From Bacillota bacterium (GTDB lineage Bacteria > Bacillota > Clostridia > Lachnospirales > Lachnospiraceae), in the NCBI GenBank assembly GCA_023420935.1, contig JAEZUR010000035.1, positions 1-43,677 on the forward strand: 43,677 bases of DNA, given 5' to 3'. A program made the position numbers and the translations under genes. The notes beneath the pieces were generated by a model. That model did not search any database, was not told where the DNA came from, and saw only the letters and a program-made list of their open reading frames with translations. Positions 16,362-26,005 of this stretch are shown piece by piece (positions within the stretch are counted from its first letter, which is position 1; each line of letters begins with the position of its first letter).

Positions 16362-17390
16362 CTAACTTTCTATTCGTGTTGACGGCTGAATCTGCCTTAA
16401 TGCCATCTGGATTACCCCTATCTCAAAATCAGAATTAATGTTATTCTCAATTGTAATATGAGGTATCATAATTTGTTGGATTTGGGTATTGCACTTAAAA
16501 TGTAGCATTCTAATGATGGAATCGTCCATTTTCTCACCATATAGTACAATAGTATCTGGATTATACATGCACATAAATGACATAATAGTCTTAACGATGA
16601 GTTCTACCTTTTCTTCGTTCTTATTCTCATTGTTTAATTGTAAATAATCCTGATTTACCCATTCCTCATAGAATGGAAGATATTTTACCTCCCCAGCCAG
16701 TCCATTGCGTCCTTTATAAATATCTCCATGCAAATAAATTCCTGCACCTGGTAAATACTTTTCAGGAAAATATAGTCCAATGACACATTGTTCCTTTGTT
16801 ATACCTTGTTGATAGCAATAACCTGCTGTTGCGGCATTAATATCATTTTCAAAGGTTACGGGTATATGGAATTGTTCCTTTATGTAAGAAACCAATTTGG
16901 TATTTAAAAGACCCTCATAGTCCATGATCATGAGTGAACTATTGACTTCCACACCGGGCATTCCAAAACTAATTAACTCTATGTTTGAATATTCCATGAT
17001 TAGTTCCTGTATAACAGAATCAAAACTATCAATAGCCACCTGAGTCATGTTTTTTTCCACTTTCTTTACTGGTTCCCCATAAAGATTGATAACCGTGAAA
17101 AATCCAGTATCCACTCCTTCTTTCTCATGGAGATAGATTATCAGCGCTAACCGATGGTTTTCATTAAACTGAAAGGAAACAGCAGGTCTTCCTACTTCTG
17201 GTTGAACAATCTGACTTTCTAAAATCTCGCCACTACGTAAAAGAATCTGAGTTAAAGAATTAATAGTAACAACGCTAATTCCGGTTAATTCAGCCAATTG
17301 TGGCTTGGTAGCAACTTTTACTCTTCTCATAGTATCACGTATAATATTAAGATTAATTTCTTTCACCAAACCTACATTTTGTTTACTCAA
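16362..17390 (-). CDS. ROK-family transcriptional regulator
   Basis: The 342-residue protein has an N-terminal winged helix-turn-helix (residues about 12-65: LNIIRDTMRRVKVATKPQLAELTGISVVTINSLTQILL) and a ROK sugar-kinase-like domain. The domain keeps SFGMPGVE near 140, the FENDINAATAGYC block near 175 and the GAGIYLHGDIYKGRNGLAGEV signature near 215. It lacks the cysteine zinc motif CxCGxxGC usual after that signature, so it may bind sugar without zinc or be degenerate. The start is TTG with AAGGAGG seven bases upstream. It is the first gene of the ROK-MFS pair and probably represses it. Confidence 0.88.
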   Translation of the reverse strand: MSKQNVGLVKEINLNIIRDTMRRVKVATKPQLAELTGISVVTINSLTQILLRSGEILESQIVQPEVGRPAVSFQFNENHRLALIIYLHEKEGVDTGFFTVINLYGEPVKKVEKNMTQVAIDSFDSVIQELIMEYSNIELISFGMPGVEVNSSLMIMDYEGLLNTKLVSYIKEQFHIPVTFENDINAATAGYCYQQGITKEQCVIGLYFPEKYLPGAGIYLHGDIYKGRNGLAGEVKYLPFYEEWVNQDYLQLNNENKNEEKVELIVKTIMSFMCMYNPDTIVLYGEKMDDSIIRMLHFKCNTQIQQIMIPHITIENNINSDFEIGVIQMALRQIQPSTRIES

Positions 17391-17529
17391 CTTTATTCCT
17401 CCTTACCAACAAATTATATTACTCTAAAAAATACTTTATAAACATACTTTATTAAGTACCTTTATTAATTATATGCAGTAGTAGTGGAAATGTCAACCAT
17501 ACAATTTTATATTCTATTTTATTTCAAAC

Positions 17530-18102
17530 TCACTGAATCGCTGATTCTTCTTCTATCTTAGCTCGTGAAGCATCGTTTAATTCATTTTTCAATTGCATTA
17601 AATAGTCGGAATGTGCTACCTCTCTACTGCCATATGTCATCTGTAATTCATATTCTAGAGGAAGCCAAGTGGATATATCTGCTTCATTGTGTTGCATGAC
17701 TGCCTCCATCTTATCCAGCGCTTTATATAACTTAGCTTCTGGCGTTTTTAATTCCGTCATCTCCTCAAATATAACTTCAAGTTCTGATTTTTGTTCATGT
17801 GGCAGATGATTTAATAAAACATCGATTGCATCATTTTCAACCAACTCATCTTTCTGTGTCTTTAAAAAAGCAGGAATATCACCTGTGATGGCCTCACCGA
17901 AATCATGCACCAAACACATTAAAATCACTTTATCAATATCTAACTGAGGAAATTCATCTTTCACAAAATAAGCCATCAAAGCCAAACGCCAACTGTGTTC
18001 TGCTACGCTTTCTTCTCTTCCTGTAGAAGTCCACGAATGGCGTGTGTTGCATTTTAGTTTTTCAATTAATGACATAAAATGAATAAATTGTTTTATCTCC
18101 AT
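17530..18102 (-). CDS. HD-domain phosphohydrolase, YfbR-like
   Basis: The 190-residue cytoplasmic protein has the metal-binding residues of the HD superfamily: RHSW near 22, VAEHSWRLALMAYF near 33-46 and LVHDFGEAITGD near 64-76, followed by a helical region with EAKLYKALDKMEAVMQH. This matches the short HD hydrolases related to 5'-deoxynucleotidase YfbR. The natural substrate cannot be read from the sequence. It lies 15 bases after the HEAT-like gene, probably in one transcript with it. Confidence 0.85.
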   Translation of the reverse strand: MEIKQFIHFMSLIEKLKCNTRHSWTSTGREESVAEHSWRLALMAYFVKDEFPQLDIDKVILMCLVHDFGEAITGDIPAFLKTQKDELVENDAIDVLLNHLPHEQKSELEVIFEEMTELKTPEAKLYKALDKMEAVMQHNEADISTWLPLEYELQMTYGSREVAHSDYLMQLKNELNDASRAKIEEESAIQ

Positions 18103-18117
18103 AGGAACCTCTCTTTT

Positions 18118-18750
18118 TTAAAGCAATCCTTCTTTCTTTAATTGCTTGATTATTTTTTCAATTCTTTTGTTTTGCGTGTCGGTTAAATGCTCTCTTCTCT
18201 GCGCCATTACCTTTATGAACTCAGATACATTGTCTTTATTTAAACAAATAGAAATACGCTCTGCATGTTGAGGAACCTCTTTGGGTCGGCAATGAAGTAA
18301 ATGCTTTATTAACATAGGAAATATAACTTTCTCATATTCTTTATCCGCATTACTAAGCTTAGCCAATACTGTCATACACTGATCAATGGTTATTACACTT
18401 CCCGATACATAGGCCTTTTTTATCTGCTCTAATTGGGCATAAATTTCTTTCGGTTTTTGATCAGCAATCGTTGCTAATGCAGTCATTCCACCCCATACTA
18501 ATCGATTATTTTTCGATTGTAATAGTGATAAAAAAACAGTTACATATTCAGTTATAAGTACTGGTTTAACATTCCCAATTTCATAAAGCACCTTTATACA
18601 GTCATTGGCAATGGATTTATTTTTGTTGTATAATCCATCTACAATTTCCTTGATACCAACTGCATCATTATTTAGAATTAATAATTTAGCCAATTCTATA
18701 TTGGGCTCTTCATCATTTCTCCCCAAACTGCAAGCTAATTTTTCAATCAT
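18118..18750 (-). CDS. HEAT-repeat-like helical protein
   Basis: The 210-residue protein is almost all helical, in pairs of about 35 residues (for example DCIKVLYEIGNVKPVLITEYVTVFL, RLVWGGMTALATIADQKPKEIYA, ITIDQCMTVLAKLSNADKEYEKVIFPMLIKHL), as in HEAT/ARM-type scaffolds. There is no signal peptide or catalytic motif. I chose the ATG at 18750, which has AGGAGG upstream; a GTG at 18777 would place that ribosome site inside the gene. Such proteins bind other proteins or, in the AlkD group, DNA; I see no clear AlkD residues. It precedes the HD hydrolase gene by 15 bases. Confidence 0.75.
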   Translation of the reverse strand: MIEKLACSLGRNDEEPNIELAKLLILNNDAVGIKEIVDGLYNKNKSIANDCIKVLYEIGNVKPVLITEYVTVFLSLLQSKNNRLVWGGMTALATIADQKPKEIYAQLEQIKKAYVSGSVITIDQCMTVLAKLSNADKEYEKVIFPMLIKHLLHCRPKEVPQHAERISICLNKDNVSEFIKVMAQRREHLTDTQNKRIEKIIKQLKKEGLL

Positions 18751-18822
18751 TTGATAATCCCTCCTATGAATAAACACTACACCACCGCTAATGATAACAT
18801 AGTGTTATCATGAAATGTAACT

Positions 18823-19605
18823 CTACTTGACGCTATTCATCTCAGCATTTTTCTCTTTTTCCCCAGCTTTTTCCCATTCCATAAAATACTTCTCCATTAC
18901 GCTAGGAAGATTATCCTGTGTTAACATTTCTGCGGGAAAGTCGTAGATTCCCTTTGATTCTCCGTTCTTTCTCTCTATTTCAGATTTTGGTTCCAGTATT
19001 ACGCTATATTGTTTTATTTTAATATCATTGGTTTTCATTAATTGGTCTAGTTCTAATGACACCTTAGCAACATTCTCCCAAGAAATATCTTCAGAGTATA
19101 GATACACAGTGATACTTCCATCTACAGGTAGGTGCTTAGTATCTAATTCCATATCCAATGGTAAGATGTTGGTAATCAGATCGATACCCTTACTTAGCTC
19201 TGCTATTATCATATCATATTCATATGATAGATTCTTCTCGATGAGACTTTCTATAATATCATTAAATTCCTGATCCAATCTTATGTAGGTATTAAATCCT
19301 CCCAACACATCCTCTTTATAGGTATCTGTTACTTTTCCATTCGAATAAGATACATGAAAATGCGTATCTATACTTGTTTTCGATTGGGCTTTGGCATAAT
19401 AACCACTATCTTTAAAATTATAGGTAGTCTTTGTTAATGAAAGATCCATATCATTGAAATTCTTTTCAACATATGCATTTATTTTGTGGGTTGCAATCGC
19501 TTTTGAAACTGGATTTCCAACAAAAGCACTCGTAAATGTAAATAGAACACCAATTATTACAAATGCAATAGATGCTGCCAAAACTCTTAGTATTATTTTC
19601 TTCAT
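18823..19605 (-). CDS. YfjL-like membrane-anchored protein
   Basis: The 260-residue protein has one N-terminal hydrophobic segment (residues 4-28, IILRVLAASIAFVIIGVLFTFTSAF) that may be an uncleaved anchor. The soluble part outside (YVEKNFNDMDLSLTKTTYNFKDSGYYAKAQSKTSIDTHFHVSYSNGKVTDTY) is like the YfjL family of Bacillus. The C-terminus is charged (GEKEKNAEMNSVK). It follows the small membrane-protein gene by five bases and probably works with it. Function unknown. A short inverted repeat (18791-18811) lies between it and the next gene. Confidence 0.75.
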   Translation of the reverse strand: MKKIILRVLAASIAFVIIGVLFTFTSAFVGNPVSKAIATHKINAYVEKNFNDMDLSLTKTTYNFKDSGYYAKAQSKTSIDTHFHVSYSNGKVTDTYKEDVLGGFNTYIRLDQEFNDIIESLIEKNLSYEYDMIIAELSKGIDLITNILPLDMELDTKHLPVDGSITVYLYSEDISWENVAKVSLELDQLMKTNDIKIKQYSVILEPKSEIERKNGESKGIYDFPAEMLTQDNLPSVMEKYFMEWEKAGEKEKNAEMNSVK

Positions 19606-19610
19606 AATTC

Positions 19611-20015
19611 TTACTTCCTCTCTTTTTCAAATGCAAAGCCAAGTAACATACCAACGAAAACACCAACAATAACTAAAAAAGCGTAGAGAAAAGTAAAGAA
19701 AACAGAACCAGATATTGCTTCTGATATCAATCCCTGAGCTAACATTCCATCCAGTGCATTTTTTATGAATATCCCAACAAAAGATATTACCATAATTTCG
19801 ATCAGGACATAAAACCATCTACTACGGAAGGTAAAATACCCCAATACACCCAGAAACGGCATTAGTAGTATATTATAAAACATGCCAGCATTATGAGTAA
19901 TTCCAACTCCTATAATACTTCCAATAAAAATAATAATGATTGATATTATAAAACATATATTTCTTATACCGATACGTGGTCTCTCTTGTAGAAACAGATC
20001 TTTGAATTTTGACAT
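19611..20015 (-). CDS. Small integral membrane protein beside the YfjL-like gene
   Basis: The 134-residue protein has four predicted membrane helices: about residues 20-42, 47-62, 66-88 and 100-128, with a charged N-terminus (MSKFKDLFLQERPR) and a C-terminal FEKERK tail. The ATG at 20015 has GGGGGAG six bases upstream; an upstream start at 20030 is less likely. It lies 15 bases after the amidotransferase-like gene and five before the YfjL-like gene, so these three genes probably share a transcript. Function unknown. Confidence 0.75.
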   Translation of the reverse strand: MSKFKDLFLQERPRIGIRNICFIISIIIIFIGSIIGVGITHNAGMFYNILLMPFLGVLGYFTFRSRWFYVLIEIMVISFVGIFIKNALDGMLAQGLISEAISGSVFFTFLYAFLVIVGVFVGMLLGFAFEKERK

Positions 20016-20030
20016 CACTATCTCCCCCAT

Positions 20031-20735
20031 TTATTGAATGTTATTTACTTTATTTAAAAATTCCATGATTAGTGGATGAGGATTTTCCCAAGTGGAGCTT
20101 AACTGCGGTTGAAACAAGGTTGCAACGAAAAACTGATTGGATGGAATAATCATAATTCGAGCTTCTCCCATTTCATCCGTTCCTACCACTTGAAATCCAT
20201 TATCATTCAGTTTATCTTGGAATTGTCTCTCTAAACCAAAACTACAATTATATTGTTCTATCATTTCAGTTTTTCTATATATCGGGAACATGCTAGAATC
20301 CCTCATCAAAGATATCTTTCTTGTCTGCCCCACTAAACTACAAGTTAATGCTGTGATAAATATATTAGGTGTATATGGATCAAACTCATCGCTTTGTAAT
20401 TCTTTTAACTTTAATACATTTTTCCCATATTCCAGAACTGCGTGTTGAAACCCTCCACAGGTACCAAGAAACGGGATATTGTTCTCCCTTGCATATTGTA
20501 TACCATTTACTGCACCCAACATATTTTGATATGGGCTTCCTGGTGCACACCACAATCCGTGAAACTTAGAAAGTTTTAGCTTTACTTTTTCCATTAACGT
20601 TTTAGTTGGTACCCATGTAATCTCTATCATCATCCCTAACTTATCTGCACAGTGCTGTAACGCATCATTCGTTGCTAAATGAGATGCTCGTCCATCATAA
20701 TCTCCTATTATTCCAATTCTAAGAACTGACTCCAT
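20031..20735 (-). CDS. CTP-synthase C-terminal-like amidotransferase homologue
   Basis: The 234-residue protein matches the glutaminase domain of CTP synthase, without the synthetase half: IGIIGDYDGRASHLATNDAL near 7-26, WCAPGSPYQ near 62-70, and the elbow LGTCGGFQHAV (Cys93, position of the glutaminase nucleophile). In CTP synthase the domain ends with FHPE, giving the catalytic His and Glu. Here it reads FQPQ (residues 208-211), so both are lost and glutamine hydrolysis is unlikely. The protein belongs to the group often annotated as CTP synthase C-terminal region-related (seleno)protein. GGAGGAG precedes the ATG at 20735. Its role is unknown. Confidence 0.85.
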   Translation of the reverse strand: MESVLRIGIIGDYDGRASHLATNDALQHCADKLGMMIEITWVPTKTLMEKVKLKLSKFHGLWCAPGSPYQNMLGAVNGIQYARENNIPFLGTCGGFQHAVLEYGKNVLKLKELQSDEFDPYTPNIFITALTCSLVGQTRKISLMRDSSMFPIYRKTEMIEQYNCSFGLERQFQDKLNDNGFQVVGTDEMGEARIMIIPSNQFFVATLFQPQLSSTWENPHPLIMEFLNKVNNIQ

Positions 20736-20876
20736 CTTATATTCTCCTCCATAACAGTGACTCTGTCGCATAAGCAGCATGCATTCTATAATTTCATTCC
20801 ATTATTATATCAATCACTTGCTCCTTTGCGACAGCCTCACAACCTTACTATGATTCTATCATGAATGAAATATTAA

Positions 20877-21512
20877 TCAATAGATAAATTCCACTGTTAC
20901 GCTTGCTTCAATTTCATGAAGCCCCGGCTCAATAGGTGTTGCTGCAATTTCTCTCATATTATAAGTAGCCGCATAAGGAATTGGTGGTGAACTATTTTCA
21001 ACAATCTTAACTGGTACTAGATTCAGTGGAACTCGTAAATGCATGGCGATAGATTGCGCTTTACTAATTGCATTCATAACTGCTTGATTTAAAGCTTGTT
21101 GATAAAAAAACTCTGGATTTGATACTTGAAACGATATTAATTGAACAACATTAGCCCCATGTTCCACCGCAGTATCAATTACCATGCCAGCCTGTTCTAT
21201 ATTACTTAATTTAATCTCAAATATATTACGCACAGAGTAACCCTTTTCCACTCTCACATCATTTTCATAGCCATAGACTTTCTCAATGACGTATTGTGCT
21301 GTTTTGATGTCTGTTACGCCAAGATCTTTTACTGCCTGTAGAATCTCCTGACTAATCAACGCATTTTCTGATTGTACCTCTTTTAAATTCTCTCCAGTAG
21401 TTAAGGCACCAAGTTGAATGACTGCCATATCGGGCATTACATTGATCTGACCTTTTCCTGTTAATGACATGGTATTGCATGGATCACAGTGATGTTGAAT
21501 TTCTTTATCCAT
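20877..21512 (-). CDS. SIMPL-domain (DUF541) protein
   Basis: The 211-residue protein carries the SIMPL/DUF541 fold: SLTGKGQINVMPDMAVIQLGALT near 20-42, then SENALISQEILQAVKDLGVTDIKTAQYVIEKVY, an NIFEIKLSNIEQAGMVIDTAVEHGAN block and the paired-repeat end IEASVTVEFIY. Unlike many family members it has no signal peptide, so it is probably cytoplasmic. I chose the ATG at 21512 with AAAGGTTG upstream; the frame opens at 21575 but the extra 21 residues lie in the terminator of the LRR gene. DUF541 function is not established. Confidence 0.85.
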   Translation of the reverse strand: MDKEIQHHCDPCNTMSLTGKGQINVMPDMAVIQLGALTTGENLKEVQSENALISQEILQAVKDLGVTDIKTAQYVIEKVYGYENDVRVEKGYSVRNIFEIKLSNIEQAGMVIDTAVEHGANVVQLISFQVSNPEFFYQQALNQAVMNAISKAQSIAMHLRVPLNLVPVKIVENSSPPIPYAATYNMREIAATPIEPGLHEIEASVTVEFIY

Positions 21513-21557
21513 TCTAAAACAACCTTTTATTCTTCTTATCTCAATATATGAAAAGAT

Positions 21558-21609
21558 AGAAAAAGGGGAATACAAAACTAACTTCTAACATCAGGTTTTG
21601 CATCCCCTT
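21558..21609 (-). terminator. Terminator of the BspA-type LRR gene
   Basis: Read leftward, AAGGGGATGCAAAAC (21609-21595) pairs with GTTTTGTATTCCCCTT (21578-21563) and is followed by a T-rich run. It begins 22 bases after the LRR stop. Confidence 0.85.
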
Positions 21610-21630
21610 ACACTTTAGTATTAAGTTATT

Positions 21631-23934
21631 TTATTCCGCTTTGATTATAAAATCATTTTCTTTTGCAAATGTATACGCGGGTGTGTTTGCTTGACAATAA
21701 ATAATCTGGTCATTTGACATTTCCCAAGAGTAAAATGCTCGCTTTTCAATTTCTTTTACTGTACTAGGAATATGAATTTTAATTAAATTCTCGCAATTAC
21801 CAAAGGTATAATTCTTCACAGATTTTAACCCTGCTGATAACCATATCTCTTCTAGATTCCTACAATCACTAAATGCACTACTGCCCAATGAAGTAACACT
21901 ATTTGGCAAGGTTACTTTGAATAACCCGGTGCTTTGGAATGCGCAAGTACCAATAGTCTCTAATTTTTTAGGAAAATTAATATCAGAAAGGCTTCCACAA
22001 TTAGCAAATGCTCTAGTTCCAATTTCCTTTAGATTCGATGGTAAATCTATTTCCTTTAAATTCTCACAATTATAAAATGTATATTGTGGAACGCTAGGAA
22101 TGGTATCTGGAATGGTAACTTTATTTAAAGATGAATTATCTTTAAATACATAAGGAGCAATATATATAACATCATCCGGTATGGTTATATCAGCTGCATT
22201 ACCAGTATATTTTACTAGAAATCCATTATTGGTTATAACCATGTCGTTTTTTTCATGCTCACGTATCCAAACAGTGCCAGTAAATAGATTAGCGCCAATT
22301 TCCTTTAACGTACTAGGTAAATTAACCGTTTCCAGACTAGAACATCCATAAAAGGCCTGAGATTCTATCTCTTTTACCCCATTCGGAACATGAATTTTCG
22401 TTAAGCCTCTACAAGAAGCAAATGCGCTCTTACCTATCTTATCTACACTAGAAGGAATACTAACTTCTGTTAAGGAGGAACAATTATAAAACAAAGAATC
22501 CGATATAGATTCTATTGCATTGGACAAATCGATTTTATTCAAGTTTATACATTCTGCAAATGCAGATTTTCCAATGATTGTAATAGAATTTGGCATATCT
22601 ATTTCTGTGATCTGATAGCACTGATAAAATGCAGAGCTTCCTATGGATTTCAATGTATCCGGCAACTTGATATCAGTTAAATTATTACATCCACTAAAGG
22701 CACTGTTTCCAATGGAGGTAGTTTTTGACGATAACGATACACTTGTAAGACTGGTACAATAATTAAATACATAATTATTTAATTTTATAATGCCTTCTGG
22801 AATTGTTACCTCTTTTAATTTGTTGCAAGATACAAACGCTCTATCTCCTAGTGATTCTAATTCCTCTGGCAGAGCAATCTCTGTTAATGACTTGCAACTT
22901 TCAAAAGCACCATCTCCAATAAAAGTTACACTGTCTGGTATGGTTATATTCTTTAACTTAGCACAATTATAAAAGGTATTTTTCTCAATACTCTTTAAAT
23001 CGCTTGGTAATTCAATTGATTGTAATGTTTTACATCCCCAAAAAGCAGAACCTTCTATCTTCGATATAGCGTTAGGCAACTCAATCTTAGTTAACACCTT
23101 ACAATCCAAAAATAAACCTTGAGAGATTGTAGTTAGTTTTTCTGGCAATGTGATACCTTTTAATTTGGTACAGCTTGCAAATGCATACTGTTCTATCTCA
23201 GTTACCGTATTTGGAATTGAGATGGATACCAAACTGCTACAATTACGGAATGTTTCCATCTGAATCTTTGTAACACCACTAGGAATCGCAATTGTTTTCA
23301 GTTTATTACAGTATTGAAACGCCTGCTTACCAATGGTAGTTATTTGTTTCGGTAAAGTGATGGATGTTAATTTACTACATCCTTGGAATGCTCTTCTTGC
23401 AATATATGTGAGTTTACTGTCCTCTGGTATACTAACTGTTTTTAATCCACTACAATATGAAAACGCACTTATACTAATAAAATTAACTGATTTTGGTAAG
23501 GTTACTTTGGTCATTCTTGTACAAAAACTAAATGCACTATCACCTATATATGTTAATTTATCAGGCAAGTTCACATTCTGCAAATTATTGCAGGATTGGA
23601 AGGCCCCGTACGGAATTTTCTTAATTCCATCTGGTAAATTAATCTTTTGAAGAGCATAACAATTAGCAAATGCTTCCTCGTTGATTTTCGTTACGCTTGA
23701 CGGTAAAACAATGGTTTTTACACGATTATTGGAATAAAATGCACGTTTACCAATTTCTTTTACATTGCCTGGAACGGTTACTGTCTTGTCTGAACCCTTA
23801 TATGCAACAAGTACACCTTCCTTCACTACAAAATCATCGGAACTAGCCGAAACATTACGAGCCGGAATTGCTATTAAAATACAAATTCCTAATATAAGAA
23901 AAATACCCATCCAATTTCTTAATCTACTACTCAT
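21631..23934 (-). CDS. BspA-type leucine-rich repeat surface protein
   Basis: The 767-residue precursor has a signal peptide (about residues 5-31, ending ARNVSASS). The rest is about 28 repeats of 23 residues of the LRR_5 type (IGxxAFxxCxxLxxIxLPxxLKxI), broken once near residue 535-590 (TVWIREHEKNDMVITNNGFLVKYTGNAADITIP), the usual insertion in these proteins. No LPxTG motif, membrane anchor or second domain is visible, so the protein is probably secreted or loosely wall-bound. BspA relatives of gut and soil Clostridia are taken to bind surfaces or polymers; the ligand here is unknown. It is a single gene divergent from the following ABC transporter. Confidence 0.9.
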   Translation of the reverse strand: MSSRLRNWMGIFLILGICILIAIPARNVSASSDDFVVKEGVLVAYKGSDKTVTVPGNVKEIGKRAFYSNNRVKTIVLPSSVTKINEEAFANCYALQKINLPDGIKKIPYGAFQSCNNLQNVNLPDKLTYIGDSAFSFCTRMTKVTLPKSVNFISISAFSYCSGLKTVSIPEDSKLTYIARRAFQGCSKLTSITLPKQITTIGKQAFQYCNKLKTIAIPSGVTKIQMETFRNCSSLVSISIPNTVTEIEQYAFASCTKLKGITLPEKLTTISQGLFLDCKVLTKIELPNAISKIEGSAFWGCKTLQSIELPSDLKSIEKNTFYNCAKLKNITIPDSVTFIGDGAFESCKSLTEIALPEELESLGDRAFVSCNKLKEVTIPEGIIKLNNYVFNYCTSLTSVSLSSKTTSIGNSAFSGCNNLTDIKLPDTLKSIGSSAFYQCYQITEIDMPNSITIIGKSAFAECINLNKIDLSNAIESISDSLFYNCSSLTEVSIPSSVDKIGKSAFASCRGLTKIHVPNGVKEIESQAFYGCSSLETVNLPSTLKEIGANLFTGTVWIREHEKNDMVITNNGFLVKYTGNAADITIPDDVIYIAPYVFKDNSSLNKVTIPDTIPSVPQYTFYNCENLKEIDLPSNLKEIGTRAFANCGSLSDINFPKKLETIGTCAFQSTGLFKVTLPNSVTSLGSSAFSDCRNLEEIWLSAGLKSVKNYTFGNCENLIKIHIPSTVKEIEKRAFYSWEMSNDQIIYCQANTPAYTFAKENDFIIKAE

Positions 23935-24507
23935 AATACACCTCCTAAAAAAGTATATGTTTATGTGTTACTGGTAATCTATAGTTGGAATATTATTACC
24001 AACTTACTTAATAGTATATTTCTTATTCAGAGCAGATACAAGTAAAAATTTACTAGTTGTAGATATTTCCATTAGATAAGTATTCCAAATCTAAAATTAA
24101 GTCTATCTTTCAGTATCAAATAATACAATATTATTATTATCTAAATTTACTTAACTAAATTGGTTTTGTTAAGTATATTAATAACCCATGTATAAAGTAA
24201 CGTTTTTTGGGCATACTATATAGTAATACGGTATTAATGTTTTTTTATTAATGTTTTCGCACATTCTTTACGAAAATCATCTATAATTATAGCTTATTAA
24301 CATCAAACTAAAATATGTATTTCGCACATATTTATCCATTTTCAAATCACTTTTAGAATAATTTTACACAAACTAACCATCCTTTTTGCAAATATTTTAT
24401 TAATAAATTACAAAAAGCCATTGAAATTTTAACGAAAATGAGTTACTCTATAAATATAGTTAACTTTTTAAGTAAATCTAACTAACAAATTAACAGGAGG
24501 AACATTT
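23935..24507. other. 573-bp AT-rich divergent promoter region
   Basis: No gene is visible. A 12-base direct repeat, TATTAATGTTTT, occurs twice near 24231-24256. A TATAAT lies near 24281-24288 and another AT-rich TATAAATATAG near 24452-24462, both possible -10 boxes for the rightward ABC operon; a matching -35 could not be fixed. One AGTAACGTTTTTT stretch near 24196-24208 resembles the 12-bp operator unit at 11559, so shared control with the first sugar operon is possible. Confidence 0.35.
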
Positions 24508-25917
24508 ATGAAAAAGAAAATTTTGAGTTTATTACTAGTTACTACGATGGTTGTTACTTTAAGTGCATGTGGCAACAAAACTAACGGTAATAACGCCGCA
24601 ACGCAATCTCCCGATACTACGGAAACGCAGCCAACCGATGATGCTGCAGCTACTGGTGACGCTGGCACCGATTTAGCTTTTAAAGGAGATCTTAGTGTAA
24701 TGCATTTCTCAACTTCAGAGGAATCCGAAGGAAATGGTGGTTCAGATGGTTTCCGTAAAACAATTGCAAGCTGGGAAAGCAAACACCCAGACATCAAACT
24801 TGGTCAAACTGTATTAGCAAATGCAGATTATAAGACACAGATTGCTACTCTTTCTGCTGCAAATGATTTACCTGATGTATTTTTATTACAAGGTATGAAC
24901 ACGAAACAATGGGCAGAGCAAGGCTTAGTGCTTGACATGACTGATATTATTGCAAAATCTCCCTACGCTGCTCAATATGACAATTCATTATTTTATCCCT
25001 TTACAGATGCAGGTAAAATATATGGTATTCCTGCTTTAACTGGTGGTACTTGCGCCGTAGTGGTATATGATGAAGCAAAATGGAAAGAAGCAGGATTTGA
25101 TAAATTCCCTGAGACTTGGGAAGATGTTAAAAAAGCAGAGAAATACTTTAACGATAAAGGAATTGATACCATTGCTTTTGGTAATGGTGGTAAATGGCAA
25201 GCAAACTCTAACTTCTTATCTACCGTTGGTAACAGATTTACAGGCTCTGATTGGACTCACTCTCTAATTGAGAAAAAAGGTGCAAAATTCACTGATCAAC
25301 CATTTGTTGATGCACTTAAATTCACTCAAGATATCTTTGCTAGCGGCGTATTCAACGAAGACTTTAATGCTGTTACAAATGAAGATGCAAGAGAATACTA
25401 TATTGCAGGCGATGCAGCTGCATTCATTGGTGGCAACTGGGATGTATCCTATATTCAAGCCACTTTAAAAGATACCGATCTTTATGACACTACAAAATTT
25501 GCTGTTATCCCTCAACCAGAAGGTGCAACCGGCGATACTAAAACCCATAATATTGGATTTGGATACGCTGTAGCTATCAATGCTAAATTAGCAGATGATC
25601 CAGATAAACTCGCTGCTGCTATTGATTTCGCTTATACCGTAACTGGACCAGAATTTGCTGAATATGTAGCATCTAACTATGCTTTAGCTGGTATTACAAA
25701 AGTTGAAAATGTAGATTTAACTAAATTTGATCAATTTACACAAGATTTCTATAACTACTCCTATGTAGATAACAAACCTTGCGAAATCTATGATTCCTTT
25801 ATATCAAGTGCTGTTTGGGATGTGTTTAATACAGATGTACAGTCCATGCTAAACGGTGATGTATCTCCAGAAGATGTTGCTAAAAATGCACAGAAAGCTT
25901 ATGAAGAAAATTATTAA
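24508..25917 (+). CDS. Sugar-binding lipoprotein of a second CUT1 ABC transporter
   Basis: The 469-residue precursor has a lipoprotein signal (MKKKILSLLLVTTMVVTLSAC, Cys21) and a Thr/Asn/Ala-rich linker (residues 22-50). The mature part is a type-I solute-binding fold (ISxWESKHPDIKLGQTVLANADYKTQIATLSAANDLPDVFLL, then VLDMTDIIAKS, with SAAFIGGNWDVSYI typical of the sugar cleft). GGAGG precedes the ATG. It differs strongly from the binding protein at 10023, so it serves another sugar or oligosaccharide; no enzyme gene beside it reveals which. A hairpin follows before the permease gene. Confidence 0.9.
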   Translation: MKKKILSLLLVTTMVVTLSACGNKTNGNNAATQSPDTTETQPTDDAAATGDAGTDLAFKGDLSVMHFSTSEESEGNGGSDGFRKTIASWESKHPDIKLGQTVLANADYKTQIATLSAANDLPDVFLLQGMNTKQWAEQGLVLDMTDIIAKSPYAAQYDNSLFYPFTDAGKIYGIPALTGGTCAVVVYDEAKWKEAGFDKFPETWEDVKKAEKYFNDKGIDTIAFGNGGKWQANSNFLSTVGNRFTGSDWTHSLIEKKGAKFTDQPFVDALKFTQDIFASGVFNEDFNAVTNEDAREYYIAGDAAAFIGGNWDVSYIQATLKDTDLYDTTKFAVIPQPEGATGDTKTHNIGFGYAVAINAKLADDPDKLAAAIDFAYTVTGPEFAEYVASNYALAGITKVENVDLTKFDQFTQDFYNYSYVDNKPCEIYDSFISSAVWDVFNTDVQSMLNGDVSPEDVAKNAQKAYEENY

Positions 25918-25949
25918 TATACTCTTACTCTAACTTAACTATATAAAAA

Positions 25950-25982
25950 TGCCTAATCTTAGTTAATTGCTAAGATTAGGCA
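25950..25982 (+). other. RNA hairpin between binding-protein and permease genes
   Basis: TGCCTAATCTTAG (25950-25962) pairs perfectly with CTAAGATTAGGCA (25970-25982) around a seven-base loop. No T run follows, so it is more likely a 3'-end stabiliser than a terminator. It lies just ahead of the AGGAGG of the permease gene. Confidence 0.75.
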
Positions 25983-26005
25983 TAAAAACAAGGAGGAACG
26001 AACCA

